Origin: Clostridia bacterium
Lineage (GTDB): Bacteria > Bacillota_A > Clostridia > Oscillospirales > Acutalibacteraceae
Reading direction: 5' to 3'
NCBI GenBank assembly: GCA_024699005.1
Contig: JAILQN010000182.1
Coordinates: 1 to 5,457 of the forward strand
Length of the DNA stretch: 5,457 bases
Of this stretch, positions 1 through 5,310 are shown piece after piece (position 1 is the first letter of the stretch; each line of letters begins with the position of its first letter). A program made the translations under genes and the position numbers. The notes beneath the pieces were generated by a model. The model saw only the letters and a list, made by a program, of their open reading frames with translations, ran no database searches and was not told the DNA's origin.

Positions 1-1309
1 GGCGCCTTATTCATCCGGAAAGCTGAAACAGCGCGAGATCGATAAGGCTGTGGCGACCATCAACACCTACAGGTATATCGCAGGTATCAACGACACCGTA
101 TATGCCGATGACGCTCTTAACGCAAACGCCGCCGACGCCGCGCTTATCTCAGTCGTCAACGAATACCTCAGCCACAGCCCGGAATGCCCCGCGGGAATGC
201 AGAAAGATCTGTATGACAGGTGTTATAAAGGCTGCGCATCGTCCCTGCTTTCCGCCTCATTTTTCGGCACGAACAACAGCATTCTCCGCGCTTACTCTTT
301 CTCTAAACACGTATCATATCTGATCGCGGATTTCGGCGCAATAAACGCACAGAAGGTCGGACACAGAACGTGGCTGCTGTCGCAGAGACTGCAAACCGTC
401 GGGATCGGCGCCGCGAGAAGCGGACAGAAGGAATCAGCAGCTGTCACCCCCCATACCGTTAGTACAGACGAGCCCTGCGATCTCGTTGCGTGGCCGGCGC
501 AGAATACGCCCATCGAGTTCTTCGAGAGCACTTTCAAGCCTCTCTGGTCTCTCAGCATCAACGCCTCTCTCAACAGCGACGTAACGGTAAAGATCACCAA
601 CAAAAATACTCAGAACACATGGACGCTTACGTCAGGCAATACTTACGATTACTCCGCCGGCGCTGAATACCTCTGGGTCGATCGCAGTCAGGACACCATA
701 ATGCCGGTATCCACCGTTATTTTCCGTCCCGGGGACGCCGCCCTGATCAAAGCCGGAGATGCATATGACGTTGAAGTTTCCGGTTCCGAATTCAAAACCG
801 TCAGGTACACCGTCAACTTCTTCGCACTCCCGGAAGATCTTCACGTTCACACCGCTCAGACGAGAATAACGGACAGGCAGCCCACCTGCTCCTCAGACGG
901 CTCGGCACACTACGTCTGCACGACCTGCGGTCAGACCGTGAGCTACTCTCTTCCTGCCCTGCCTCACAAAGATGAAAACTACAACGGGATCTGCGACGAC
1001 TGCGGTGCCGACGCCCCGAACCGCATCTATCAGTATATAGTTGACCAACATGCCGCAACGGTCCAGCCGGAAACGACCACGGCACAGCCGGACCCCGATC
1101 CGGTCACAACGCCCTCCACCCCTGCAGAGGACACAACGACCCCGACCACACCGGCCCCGGAACCGATAACAACGCCTGTCACACCTCCGGAAAGCACGAC
1201 CGGACCGTCCGAACCGACACCGTCCGCGTCTTCATCCAACATCGGTCTTTCCAACCTCATGAGCTTTTTTATGAAGCTTATACAAGCCCTCATAGCCCTG
1301 TTCAGATAA
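1..1309 (+). CDS. Secreted CAP-domain (SCP-like) protein with Cys-pair ribbon and Pro/Thr-rich tail, 5'-truncated
   Basis: The frame is open from the window edge (first full codon at 2), and residues before the GTG at 50 already look like the start of a CAP domain (KLKQREIDKAVATINTYR), so the true start and any signal peptide lie upstream. The CAP region runs to about 430: an N-terminal I-N-x-x-R helix, LSHSPECPAGM, then VGHRTWLL followed by VGIG, matching the bacterial form of this family (usually GHRRWLL). From about 470 to 835 a beta-rich region follows (VAWPAQNTP..., IFRPGD..., YTVNFF), which commonly follows CAP in clostridial proteins. Next come a ribbon with two CxxC pairs, a Pro/Thr linker, and a hydrophobic tail ending ALIALFR with no sorting motif. 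CAP proteins are extracellular; the exact activity here is unknown. It converges on the sortase operon and is probably a separate transcription unit. Confidence 0.88.
   Translation, partial: APYSSGKLKQREIDKAVATINTYRYIAGINDTVYADDALNANAADAALISVVNEYLSHSPECPAGMQKDLYDRCYKGCASSLLSASFFGTNNSILRAYSFSKHVSYLIADFGAINAQKVGHRTWLLSQRLQTVGIGAARSGQKESAAVTPHTVSTDEPCDLVAWPAQNTPIEFFESTFKPLWSLSINASLNSDVTVKITNKNTQNTWTLTSGNTYDYSAGAEYLWVDRSQDTIMPVSTVIFRPGDAALIKAGDAYDVEVSGSEFKTVRYTVNFFALPEDLHVHTAQTRITDRQPTCSSDGSAHYVCTTCGQTVSYSLPALPHKDENYNGICDDCGADAPNRIYQYIVDQHAATVQPETTTAQPDPDPVTTPSTPAEDTTTPTTPAPEPITTPVTPPESTTGPSEPTPSASSSNIGLSNLMSFFMKLIQALIALFR
842..1013 (+). other. Cys/His ribbon-like domain within the CAP protein
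   Basis: The encoded segment starts HVHT, has a TC-x(n)-YVCTTCGQ cysteine pair, then LPALPHKDENYNGICDDCG. The pattern of an HxH start, CxxC, L-P-x-L-x-H and a second CxxC resembles small ribbon modules repeated in clostridial surface proteins. The cysteine pairs could bind a metal or form disulfides; the sequence alone does not decide. It sits between the beta-rich region and the Pro/Thr linker. Confidence 0.6.
1060..1240 (+). other. Pro/Thr-rich linker coding region of the CAP protein
   Basis: This stretch encodes a low-complexity segment dominated by Thr, Pro, Glu and Ser (for example TTPSTPAEDTTTPTTPAPEP). Such segments act as extended, often glycosylated spacers in surface proteins. It leads into a terminal segment of about 25 residues (from SSSNIGLSNL to the stop) containing the hydrophobic helix LMSFFMKLIQALIALF. 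Confidence 0.75.
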
Positions 1310-1319
1310 ACAGAGAAAA

Positions 1320-1388
1320 GGGGATGTGAAAAAACGTCTCATATTCAATGGGCTGTCAATCAAGGGACGGTTCCGTGATTGACAGCCC
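1320..1388 (-). terminator. Probable terminator of the sortase operon (minus-strand reading)
   Basis: Read on the minus strand, the 13-bp hairpin (1388-1350) is followed by about 15 nt and then by a run of six T (1334-1329). The T-run is too far from the hairpin for a textbook terminator, but the long outer pairing could act instead. It begins about 100 nt after the sortase stop codon, and no other candidate lies between. Confidence 0.35.
1350..1388. repeat. Perfect 13-bp stem palindrome with GGGACGGTTCC loop (REP-like element)
   Basis: GGGCTGTCAATCA (1350-1362) is exactly complementary to TGATTGACAGCCC (1376-1388). The 13-nt loop is AGGGACGGTTCCG. Short palindromes with a GGGACGGTTC core flanked by TGTCA/TGACA arms recur in clostridial genomes, in my recollection near IS200/Y1-type transposase genes; this family assignment is from memory. 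The hairpin itself is read directly from the sequence. Confidence 0.6.
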
Positions 1389-1409
1389 GATAAATACGTC
1401 GGGTTTTTT
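1386..1409 (+). terminator. Intrinsic terminator for the CAP-protein gene
   Basis: CCCGA (1386-1390) pairs with TCGGG (1399-1403) around an 8-nt loop and is followed at once by six T residues (1404-1409). It lies 77 nt after the stop codon at 1307-1309. Its left arm shares three C residues with the right arm of the 13-bp palindrome, so the two hairpins are mutually exclusive at their junction. Confidence 0.55.
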
Positions 1410-1486
1410 ACATCCCCAAACTTCCTTATACTTCAACAGCACTGTAGCGAAGAATGCACCACAGATAATAAAGACGGAGCATTGCT

Positions 1487-2395
1487 TTACGGATAATGTC
1501 CTCCGTACGTATCATACCATACCTGAGGATACTTCGGGTCAGGGTTCTTTTTTGCAAGGGAAACGTCCGGCACGTCCGGTTCGTCTTTTCTCTGCATACG
1601 GGCGACGACAACGAAACGCGCGTTATAAAAATCGTAACCGCAGGTCGAGATCGTAAGGATCCTGTCCTGCTTTGTCAATTCCACACCTGTCGAATACAGT
1701 CTTCTCCTGTTGATCTCTTCGATGTATGCTTCAAAGTCTTCGTCAGTCGCATCCACGAAGTTATACTCAAAGAAATGCCCGTTATCCTGTTTCGGGTCAA
1801 TATTAGTGACAAAAACGGCATATACGAACCAGCGGTATTCCCTGTAGATCGTGTCGACCTGAATAACAGGACACGCCCGGTAGCCATCGACCGTACGCAG
1901 ATTTTCAAATACGCCGAACACGATGTCTTCTCTTTGCATATTGTGACCGTAGATCACCGTATTCCGGGGCAGGTTTTTAAAATCCCTGATCCTGTAATCA
2001 AAAAACGGCGTTCCGGACCGCGCCCACTCGCCGTTAAAACCGCGGCGCAGATAATAGTCATTATCCGGCCCCTGTACCACGGGCGAATCGATCTTATAGG
2101 CGGGAACTTTTATCCAGCCCCGCAGATCCGGATTCTGTTCATAAAGCGCCGCATATTTCGCAAGGATAGTAATGGTTTCTTCTTCCTCATCTTCCGCCGG
2201 CAATACCGTCGTCTCGTCGCCGAACCGGGATTCATACTCATGCTGCGTCACGACTATCGTGTTCAGCGCCCGTTTTTCCGCGGCAGGTTTGTAAACGGTA
2301 ATAAACAAATATATGCCGATGCTTAAAACAAACACCGGCACGGCGATCAGGAGGATGATTTTTCTTGCTTTTGAAATACGCCTGCGACTGCTCAT
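1487..2395 (-). CDS. srtB: Class B sortase
   Basis: Membrane-anchored cysteine transpeptidase that cuts a C-terminal sorting signal between Thr and Gly and joins the protein to peptidoglycan. The 302-residue product has a basic N-terminus, one membrane helix (about residues 12-34), and a sortase domain from about residue 77. Catalytic residues are visible: His151 in TVIYGHNM, Cys252 in LTISTCGY and Arg260 in NARFVVVAR. The arrangement GWIKVP, then SPVVQG, then YYLRRGF/GTPFFD is typical of class B. A tail of about 30 residues after the domain (from DEPDVPD) is extra. It is the last gene of the operon, 15 nt after the stop of its likely substrate and in the same frame. There is no clear Shine-Dalgarno sequence before the ATG, so translation may depend on coupling. 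The symbol denotes class, not proven orthology. Confidence 0.93.
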   Translation of the reverse strand: MSSRRRISKARKIILLIAVPVFVLSIGIYLFITVYKPAAEKRALNTIVVTQHEYESRFGDETTVLPAEDEEEETITILAKYAALYEQNPDLRGWIKVPAYKIDSPVVQGPDNDYYLRRGFNGEWARSGTPFFDYRIRDFKNLPRNTVIYGHNMQREDIVFGVFENLRTVDGYRACPVIQVDTIYREYRWFVYAVFVTNIDPKQDNGHFFEYNFVDATDEDFEAYIEEINRRRLYSTGVELTKQDRILTISTCGYDFYNARFVVVARMQRKDEPDVPDVSLAKKNPDPKYPQVWYDTYGGHYP

Positions 2396-2410
2396 ATAAT
2401 CAAAAAACGA

Positions 2411-3553
2411 TCACTTGCGTTCTTTTTTCCTGGGCAGCAAAAATACCGCAATGACTGCAAGCAGCGAGCCGCCTGCGACGTAAAGCAACCAGCGGTAATT
2501 GCCGGCACCCGTCTGAGGCGGTATTTCGACAATAAGATCCGGAGGAGGATAGTTCTTATTGGTCGTTGTCTCCCTCGGGGTATAGCGAGTCGTGGTCTCC
2601 CTCGGGGTATAACGGGTCGTGGTCTCCCCCGGAATATACCGGATCGTGGTCGTGACGTCGCGCGGTCCGGTAGTGGATTCGGTCCGGGGTTCGGTACTCG
2701 GTTCCGTGCCCGGCTCGGTATGAGGATCCGTGTGCGGTTCCGTATGAGGCTCGGTGCGCGGTTCTGTGCCGGGTTCGCTGTGAGGTTCGGTATCCGGCTC
2801 GCTGTGAGGTTCGGTGTCGGGTTCGCTGTGAGGCTCGGTGTCCGGCTCGCTGTGAGGTTCGGTATCGGGCTCACTGTGAGGTTCGGTATACGGTTCGCTG
2901 TGAGGCTCGGTGTCCGGCTCGCTGTGAGGCTCGGTGTCCGGCTCGCTGTGAGGCTCGGTATCCGGCTCGCTGTAAGGCTCGGAGCTCTCCTCCGCCGTTT
3001 CCTCCACCCGGAGGATCCAGTCGATGATTCCTATGGCTTTCTGATAAGTATTGTCAAGCGTCGGCGGAACCGTTACGCTGACCTCAAGATAACGCTCGCT
3101 CCCGGCGTTTGAGATCCCGAGGGATATGAATTCGCGCATGTTCCTTGCCGAACCGGAGGTGCCGTCCGAAAACCCGTCGAAAAGGCTCTTCTTCGCGTCG
3201 CCGTCAACAAGATCGATATGCATGGGCATTTCCCGGAGCAGCGCCTTCGACAGCTCCTTATCGGCGTCGTTGAGTTCGTAAGTCGCGTCATCGGGATCCG
3301 CTGCCTTCAGATACAGATTGACGGGTATTTTGCCCGAATTGCGTACAAGTATGCGGAACGTGACGGTTTCGCCGGGCATCAGATCTTTTGTATAATGCCC
3401 GAACAGACCCAGCGGTTTCTGATCTCCCGGCAGGATCTCTATTTCACGCGCGTCGGTATAGACCACCGTTCCCGCCGCGAATGCCGGCAGGATAAGCGTG
3501 AATAATATGCTTATCGCGGCTAAGAGAGCCGCTGCTTTTTTCCTGGTCAACAT
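2411..3553 (-). CDS. Sortase-anchored surface protein with SEPxTEPH repeat stalk and PPQTG sorting signal
   Basis: The 380-residue precursor has a signal peptide (MLTRKKAAALLAAISILFTL, probable cleavage after AFA near residue 27). A folded beta-type domain covers about residues 28-185 (LMPGETVTFRILVRNSGKIP; ending TLDNTYQKAIGIIDW). A long stalk follows: acidic Glu-Pro repeats at 195-266, degenerate TEPx units to about 290, and RYTPRETTT repeats at 301-331. The end is a cell-wall sorting signal: PPQTG at 345-349, a hydrophobic helix and the basic tail RKKERK. PPQTG fits the (S/P)PxTG rule reported for the class B sortase of Clostridioides difficile, and a class B sortase is the next gene. The start lies 12 nt after the previous stop, with an AAGGCGGT ribosome site overlapping that stop. 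It probably displays or anchors the TasA-like proteins encoded upstream; the binding function is inferred. Confidence 0.88.
   Translation of the reverse strand: MLTRKKAAALLAAISILFTLILPAFAAGTVVYTDAREIEILPGDQKPLGLFGHYTKDLMPGETVTFRILVRNSGKIPVNLYLKAADPDDATYELNDADKELSKALLREMPMHIDLVDGDAKKSLFDGFSDGTSGSARNMREFISLGISNAGSERYLEVSVTVPPTLDNTYQKAIGIIDWILRVEETAEESSEPYSEPDTEPHSEPDTEPHSEPDTEPHSEPYTEPHSEPDTEPHSEPDTEPHSEPDTEPHSEPDTEPHSEPGTEPRTEPHTEPHTDPHTEPGTEPSTEPRTESTTGPRDVTTTIRYIPGETTTRYTPRETTTRYTPRETTTNKNYPPPDLIVEIPPQTGAGNYRWLLYVAGGSLLAVIAVFLLPRKKERK
2507..2521 (-). other. PPQTG sorting motif codons
   Basis: The minus-strand codons CCG CCT CAG ACG GGT encode Pro-Pro-Gln-Thr-Gly at residues 345-349. A hydrophobic stretch (WLLYVAGGSLLAVIAVFLL) and RKKERK follow, the standard three-part sorting signal. 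Confidence 0.85.
2561..2653 (-). repeat. 27-bp tandem repeat coding TTTRYTPRE
   Basis: Two near-identical 9-residue units TTTRYTPRE (residues 311-328) are preceded by a degenerate unit TTTIRYIPGE and followed by a partial TTT. They form the membrane-proximal part of the stalk, basic and Thr-rich, in contrast to the acidic repeats before them. Confidence 0.85.
2684..2755 (-). repeat. Degenerate 12-bp TEPx repeats
   Basis: Six 4-residue units follow the main array in protein order: TEPH, TEPH, TDPH, TEPG, TEPS, TEPR. They are half-units of the SEPxTEPH repeat and more diverged, so they look like the older edge of the array. Confidence 0.85.
2756..2971 (-). repeat. Nine tandem 24-bp repeats coding SEPxTEPH
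   Basis: Nine exact-length units run in protein order from 2971 down to 2756: SEPDTEPH three times, SEPYTEPH, SEPDTEPH four times, SEPGTEPR. Base differences between units fall mostly at third codon positions (GAG/GAA, GAT/GAC, CCG/CCC, AGC/AGT), so the peptide is kept while the DNA drifts. The 24-bp period contains no stop in several frames, which produces long spurious open frames on both strands here. Confidence 0.95.
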
Positions 3554-3559
3554 GTTTGC

Positions 3560-3567
3560 ACCGCCTT
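3560..3567 (-). promoter_or_regulatory. Ribosome binding site overlapping the preceding stop codon
   Basis: The minus strand reads AAGGCGGT, then 6 nt, then ATG at 3553. Its first two bases belong to the TAA stop of the upstream gene, which suggests translational coupling of the second TasA-like protein with the anchored protein. Confidence 0.5.
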
Positions 3568-4273
3568 AATCACCGGGCTTGATGTAAACGTAAGTGTTGT
3601 ACACTTCCCATGCCCTGTCCAGCGCAGACAGTTTTTCGCCCGTATCCGGGTTCACGTATTCTTCAAAGCCTGCGGATTGTATGGCCTCCGCCTTCACGAT
3701 AACGGAGAAGGCGTCGCCCAACTTTTCGGTCTCCTCTGCGGTCCATTCAGACGGGAACAGGACCTTGCAGAAAAGGATCTGCTCCTCGCCGGGCTCCAGA
3801 ACGTTTTTGCAATAATATTTGCCGTCGTCGCGCAGTTCAAAATCGGGGTTCACCCCGTGAACGTATTCGCCGTTTTCGGCGAGATACATGAAAGTGCCGC
3901 GTATCATATCTATGATCTCAAGATCTTCGGGAACTGACGGGTCAAGATCCCGCTCGGGCAGCGGTTCTTCGCCCTCCCCCACGTGCGGCGTGGTTTTATA
4001 CTCCAGAATGATGCGGATGTACGCCCCGGCAGACCCCACGTTTTTGACCGTGGGGTCTTTGTCAAAGCTTACACCTGGGTACACAACAGGCAGCGTGGCG
4101 CCGTTGTCCGTTGACGCGTTCCACAGAGGTTCGGTCAGGGTGATGTCAACGCTGCCGATGGTAATGATGTTTGTGGATTTGTTTTCCTTTATCCGAAAGG
4201 CGAGAGTCGCCCCCGTGATAAGGATACCGATGATCAATAATGCGGTCACCGCTTTTATGATTCTCGATTTCAT
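3566..4273 (-). CDS. TasA/CalY-like SipW-dependent secreted protein (second copy, divergent)
   Basis: The 235-residue product begins with a basic N-terminus and a hydrophobic helix leading to GATLAF at residues 21-26, then NIITIGSVDITLTEPLW. This matches the SipW-type signal region of TasA/CalY proteins (usually G-T-x-A-Y/F... N-x-F-T-x-G-x-V). Further family hallmarks are VYPGVSFDKDPTVKNVGSAGAYIRI, LEPGEEQILFCKVLFP, and AEAIQSAGFEE near the C-terminus. TasA-type proteins are jelly-roll subunits of extracellular fibres and biofilm matrix; CalY of Bacillus cereus is the related camelysin. Here Arg-Ile-Lys replaces the usual acidic or small residues after LAF, so processing could differ. It lies 55 nt after the first TasA-like gene and 12 nt before the anchored protein. 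It may be a minor or capping subunit (inference). Confidence 0.85.
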   Translation of the reverse strand: MKSRIIKAVTALLIIGILITGATLAFRIKENKSTNIITIGSVDITLTEPLWNASTDNGATLPVVYPGVSFDKDPTVKNVGSAGAYIRIILEYKTTPHVGEGEEPLPERDLDPSVPEDLEIIDMIRGTFMYLAENGEYVHGVNPDFELRDDGKYYCKNVLEPGEEQILFCKVLFPSEWTAEETEKLGDAFSVIVKAEAIQSAGFEEYVNPDTGEKLSALDRAWEVYNTYVYIKPGD

Positions 4274-4280
4274 ACTCTCG

Positions 4281-4286
4281 CCCTCT
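4281..4286 (-). promoter_or_regulatory. Ribosome binding site of the second TasA-like gene
   Basis: AGAGGG lies 7 nt before the ATG at 4273, supporting this start. The 55-nt gap to the preceding gene shows no convincing terminator or promoter, in keeping with one operon. Confidence 0.6.
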
Positions 4287-4328
4287 TTTCTTGATACCCG
4301 GATAACAAAATCTTCAGAGAATTATGCG

Positions 4329-5228
4329 TCAGGGAGCCACAAGGCTGAAAGCGTCGTCGATCGCTTCGGCGGCGCTGTCAAAGCCGGTGGACTGGACTGC
4401 ATAGCCCTTGACCGTGATGGTGAAGGGGAACACGGGTTCCACGTCGTTTACGTGAACGTTGGTGAACGCGGCGCTGTAATCGCCGGGATTCAGGACGTTT
4501 GCGTAAATGAATACGGCTTTGCCGTCAGCAGTATTGCCGGCATAGGTCCAGCCGTCGGCAAGACCGTCAACAAACGCGCCGGTTGTGCCGTGCTGCAGCT
4601 TGATAAGCTTCCACAGCGGAACGCTTACGTCACCGTAGTCGGCGTAGTCTGCAAGGGCGCCTGTAGCATCGTATGCCGGCTCGCCTGCATCGTAGGTCGC
4701 CTCTACCTTGTTGTATTCACCGGCGGCGATGGCGGCGGCGTCGGTCACTTCGGTCTCGGTGGGAGGCGTGGTGGAATCATCGATCGCGTAGTATTTCTTG
4801 CCCACGGCTGTCGCCTTGATGTAGTAGCCGATGTACTCGGAATCCTCTGTGATCCCGACATAATCTGCCTGTGCTGCAGCGTCAAGCGCAGCGTATTCGG
4901 CGGCGGAAATGATGTTGGAATACTTCAGTTTGCCGTCGGCATAGGTTTCGGGAGCGAAATACTTGAATTCCGCTGTGATGGCGGCGTAAACAGAAGAACC
5001 GCCTGCAGCAGCAGTGTTCTTGATGCCGACTTCTTTTTTGATGTTGGCGCCGGGATACACGGGTGAATCGGGATCGAAGATATCCACAAGGGTCACCTTC
5101 ACGTTTTTGCCTACTGTGAATACGTTCTCGACTTCATCTGTTGAAAGCGAGAAGTAAGCGAGGGTGCCGGCAATAGCTACAGCCACGATGACGAGCAATG
5201 ACACGGCAATGACGAGTTTTTTCTTCAT
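4329..5228 (-). CDS. TasA/CalY-like SipW-dependent fibre-type protein
   Basis: The 299-residue product has a canonical SipW-type N-terminus: MKKK, a hydrophobic helix, GTLAYF at residues 21-26, then ENVFTVGKNVKVTL. The family hallmarks continue with VYPGANIKKEVGIKNT, SSVYAAITAEF, NVLNPGDYSAAFTNVHV, and KGYAVQSTGFDSAAEAIDDAF at the end. After signal removal it should be exported as a jelly-roll subunit of TasA-like fibres or surface matrix. An Ala/Tyr/Asp-rich region at about residues 107-196 (ISAAEYAALDAAAQADY; TDAAAIAAGEYNKVEATYDA) looks like an insertion absent from the second copy, which makes this one longer. It is first in the operon and has the clearest ribosome site, fitting the role of major subunit; that role is inferred. 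The product is nearly free of cysteine, as expected for this family. Confidence 0.9.
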   Translation of the reverse strand: MKKKLVIAVSLLVIVAVAIAGTLAYFSLSTDEVENVFTVGKNVKVTLVDIFDPDSPVYPGANIKKEVGIKNTAAAGGSSVYAAITAEFKYFAPETYADGKLKYSNIISAAEYAALDAAAQADYVGITEDSEYIGYYIKATAVGKKYYAIDDSTTPPTETEVTDAAAIAAGEYNKVEATYDAGEPAYDATGALADYADYGDVSVPLWKLIKLQHGTTGAFVDGLADGWTYAGNTADGKAVFIYANVLNPGDYSAAFTNVHVNDVEPVFPFTITVKGYAVQSTGFDSAAEAIDDAFSLVAP

Positions 5229-5237
5229 GATAAAGAA

Positions 5238-5246
5238 CCTTCCTTT
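5238..5246 (-). promoter_or_regulatory. Ribosome binding site of the first TasA-like gene
   Basis: The minus strand reads AAAGGAAGG, ending 9 nt before the ATG at 5228. It is the strongest purine-rich site in the operon and fixes this start. Confidence 0.75.
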
Positions 5247-5253
5247 CGATTGA

Positions 5254-5272
5254 CCGGGGCAAAAGCGCCCGG
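5254..5272 (-). promoter_or_regulatory. Leader stem-loop just upstream of the ribosome site
   Basis: CCGGGGC (5254-5260) pairs with GCGCCCGG (5265-5272) with one bulged base and a 4-nt loop. In the mRNA it sits 7 nt upstream of the AAAGGAAGG site. There is no U-run after it, so it is not a terminator; it could stabilise the transcript or affect translation. Confidence 0.5.
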
Positions 5273-5279
5273 ATAATGG

Positions 5280-5310
5280 ATTAGATTTTTTTGTGAGACC
5301 TGAGTCTCAA
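5280..5310 (-). promoter_or_regulatory. Candidate promoter with overlapping inverted repeat
   Basis: On the minus strand TTGAGA (5310-5305) could be a -35 box and TCTAAT (5285-5280) a -10 box. The 19-bp spacing is longer than ideal, so the call is weak. A perfect inverted repeat TGAGAC-CTGA-GTCTCA (5294-5309) overlaps the -35 box and the spacer, the position expected of a repressor site. Confidence 0.3.

Larger units (their letters stand above)
1320..1417. repeat. Large nested palindrome between convergent genes
   Basis: The outer arms are GGGGATGT (1320-1327) and ACATCCCC (1410-1417), followed inward by A6 (1329-1334) against T6 (1404-1409) with one unpaired G at 1328. They enclose a second perfect palindrome at 1350-1388. 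The A-tract/T-tract symmetry between two converging genes fits a bidirectional terminator into which, or around which, a palindromic element sits. Confidence 0.7.

Noticed and set aside
50..52. GTG at 50 as the start of the CAP-protein gene
   Set aside because: The frame is open upstream to the window edge and codes for residues that belong to the CAP domain; no ribosome site precedes the GTG.
1348..1656. Small plus-strand frame across the intergenic region
   Set aside because: It starts inside the palindrome, overlaps the sortase gene antisense and has no ribosome site or recognisable protein features.
1496..2326. Plus-strand open frame of 276 codons
   Set aside because: It is antisense to the sortase gene, whose catalytic motifs are clear, and shows no recognisable domain.
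2756..2971. CRISPR array
   Set aside because: The 24-bp units are directly adjacent with no spacers and translate as a continuous stalk inside a gene.
2392..3112. Repetitive open frames in other frames and on the plus strand (NLTANP-type and RLAVRFG-type peptides)
   Set aside because: They arise because the 24-bp repeat has no stops in these frames; third-position variation supports only the SEPxTEPH frame.
3888..5066. Long plus-strand open frame of 392 codons
   Set aside because: It lies antisense to two well-supported TasA-like genes, has no family features, and spans their intergenic gap; it is a coding shadow.
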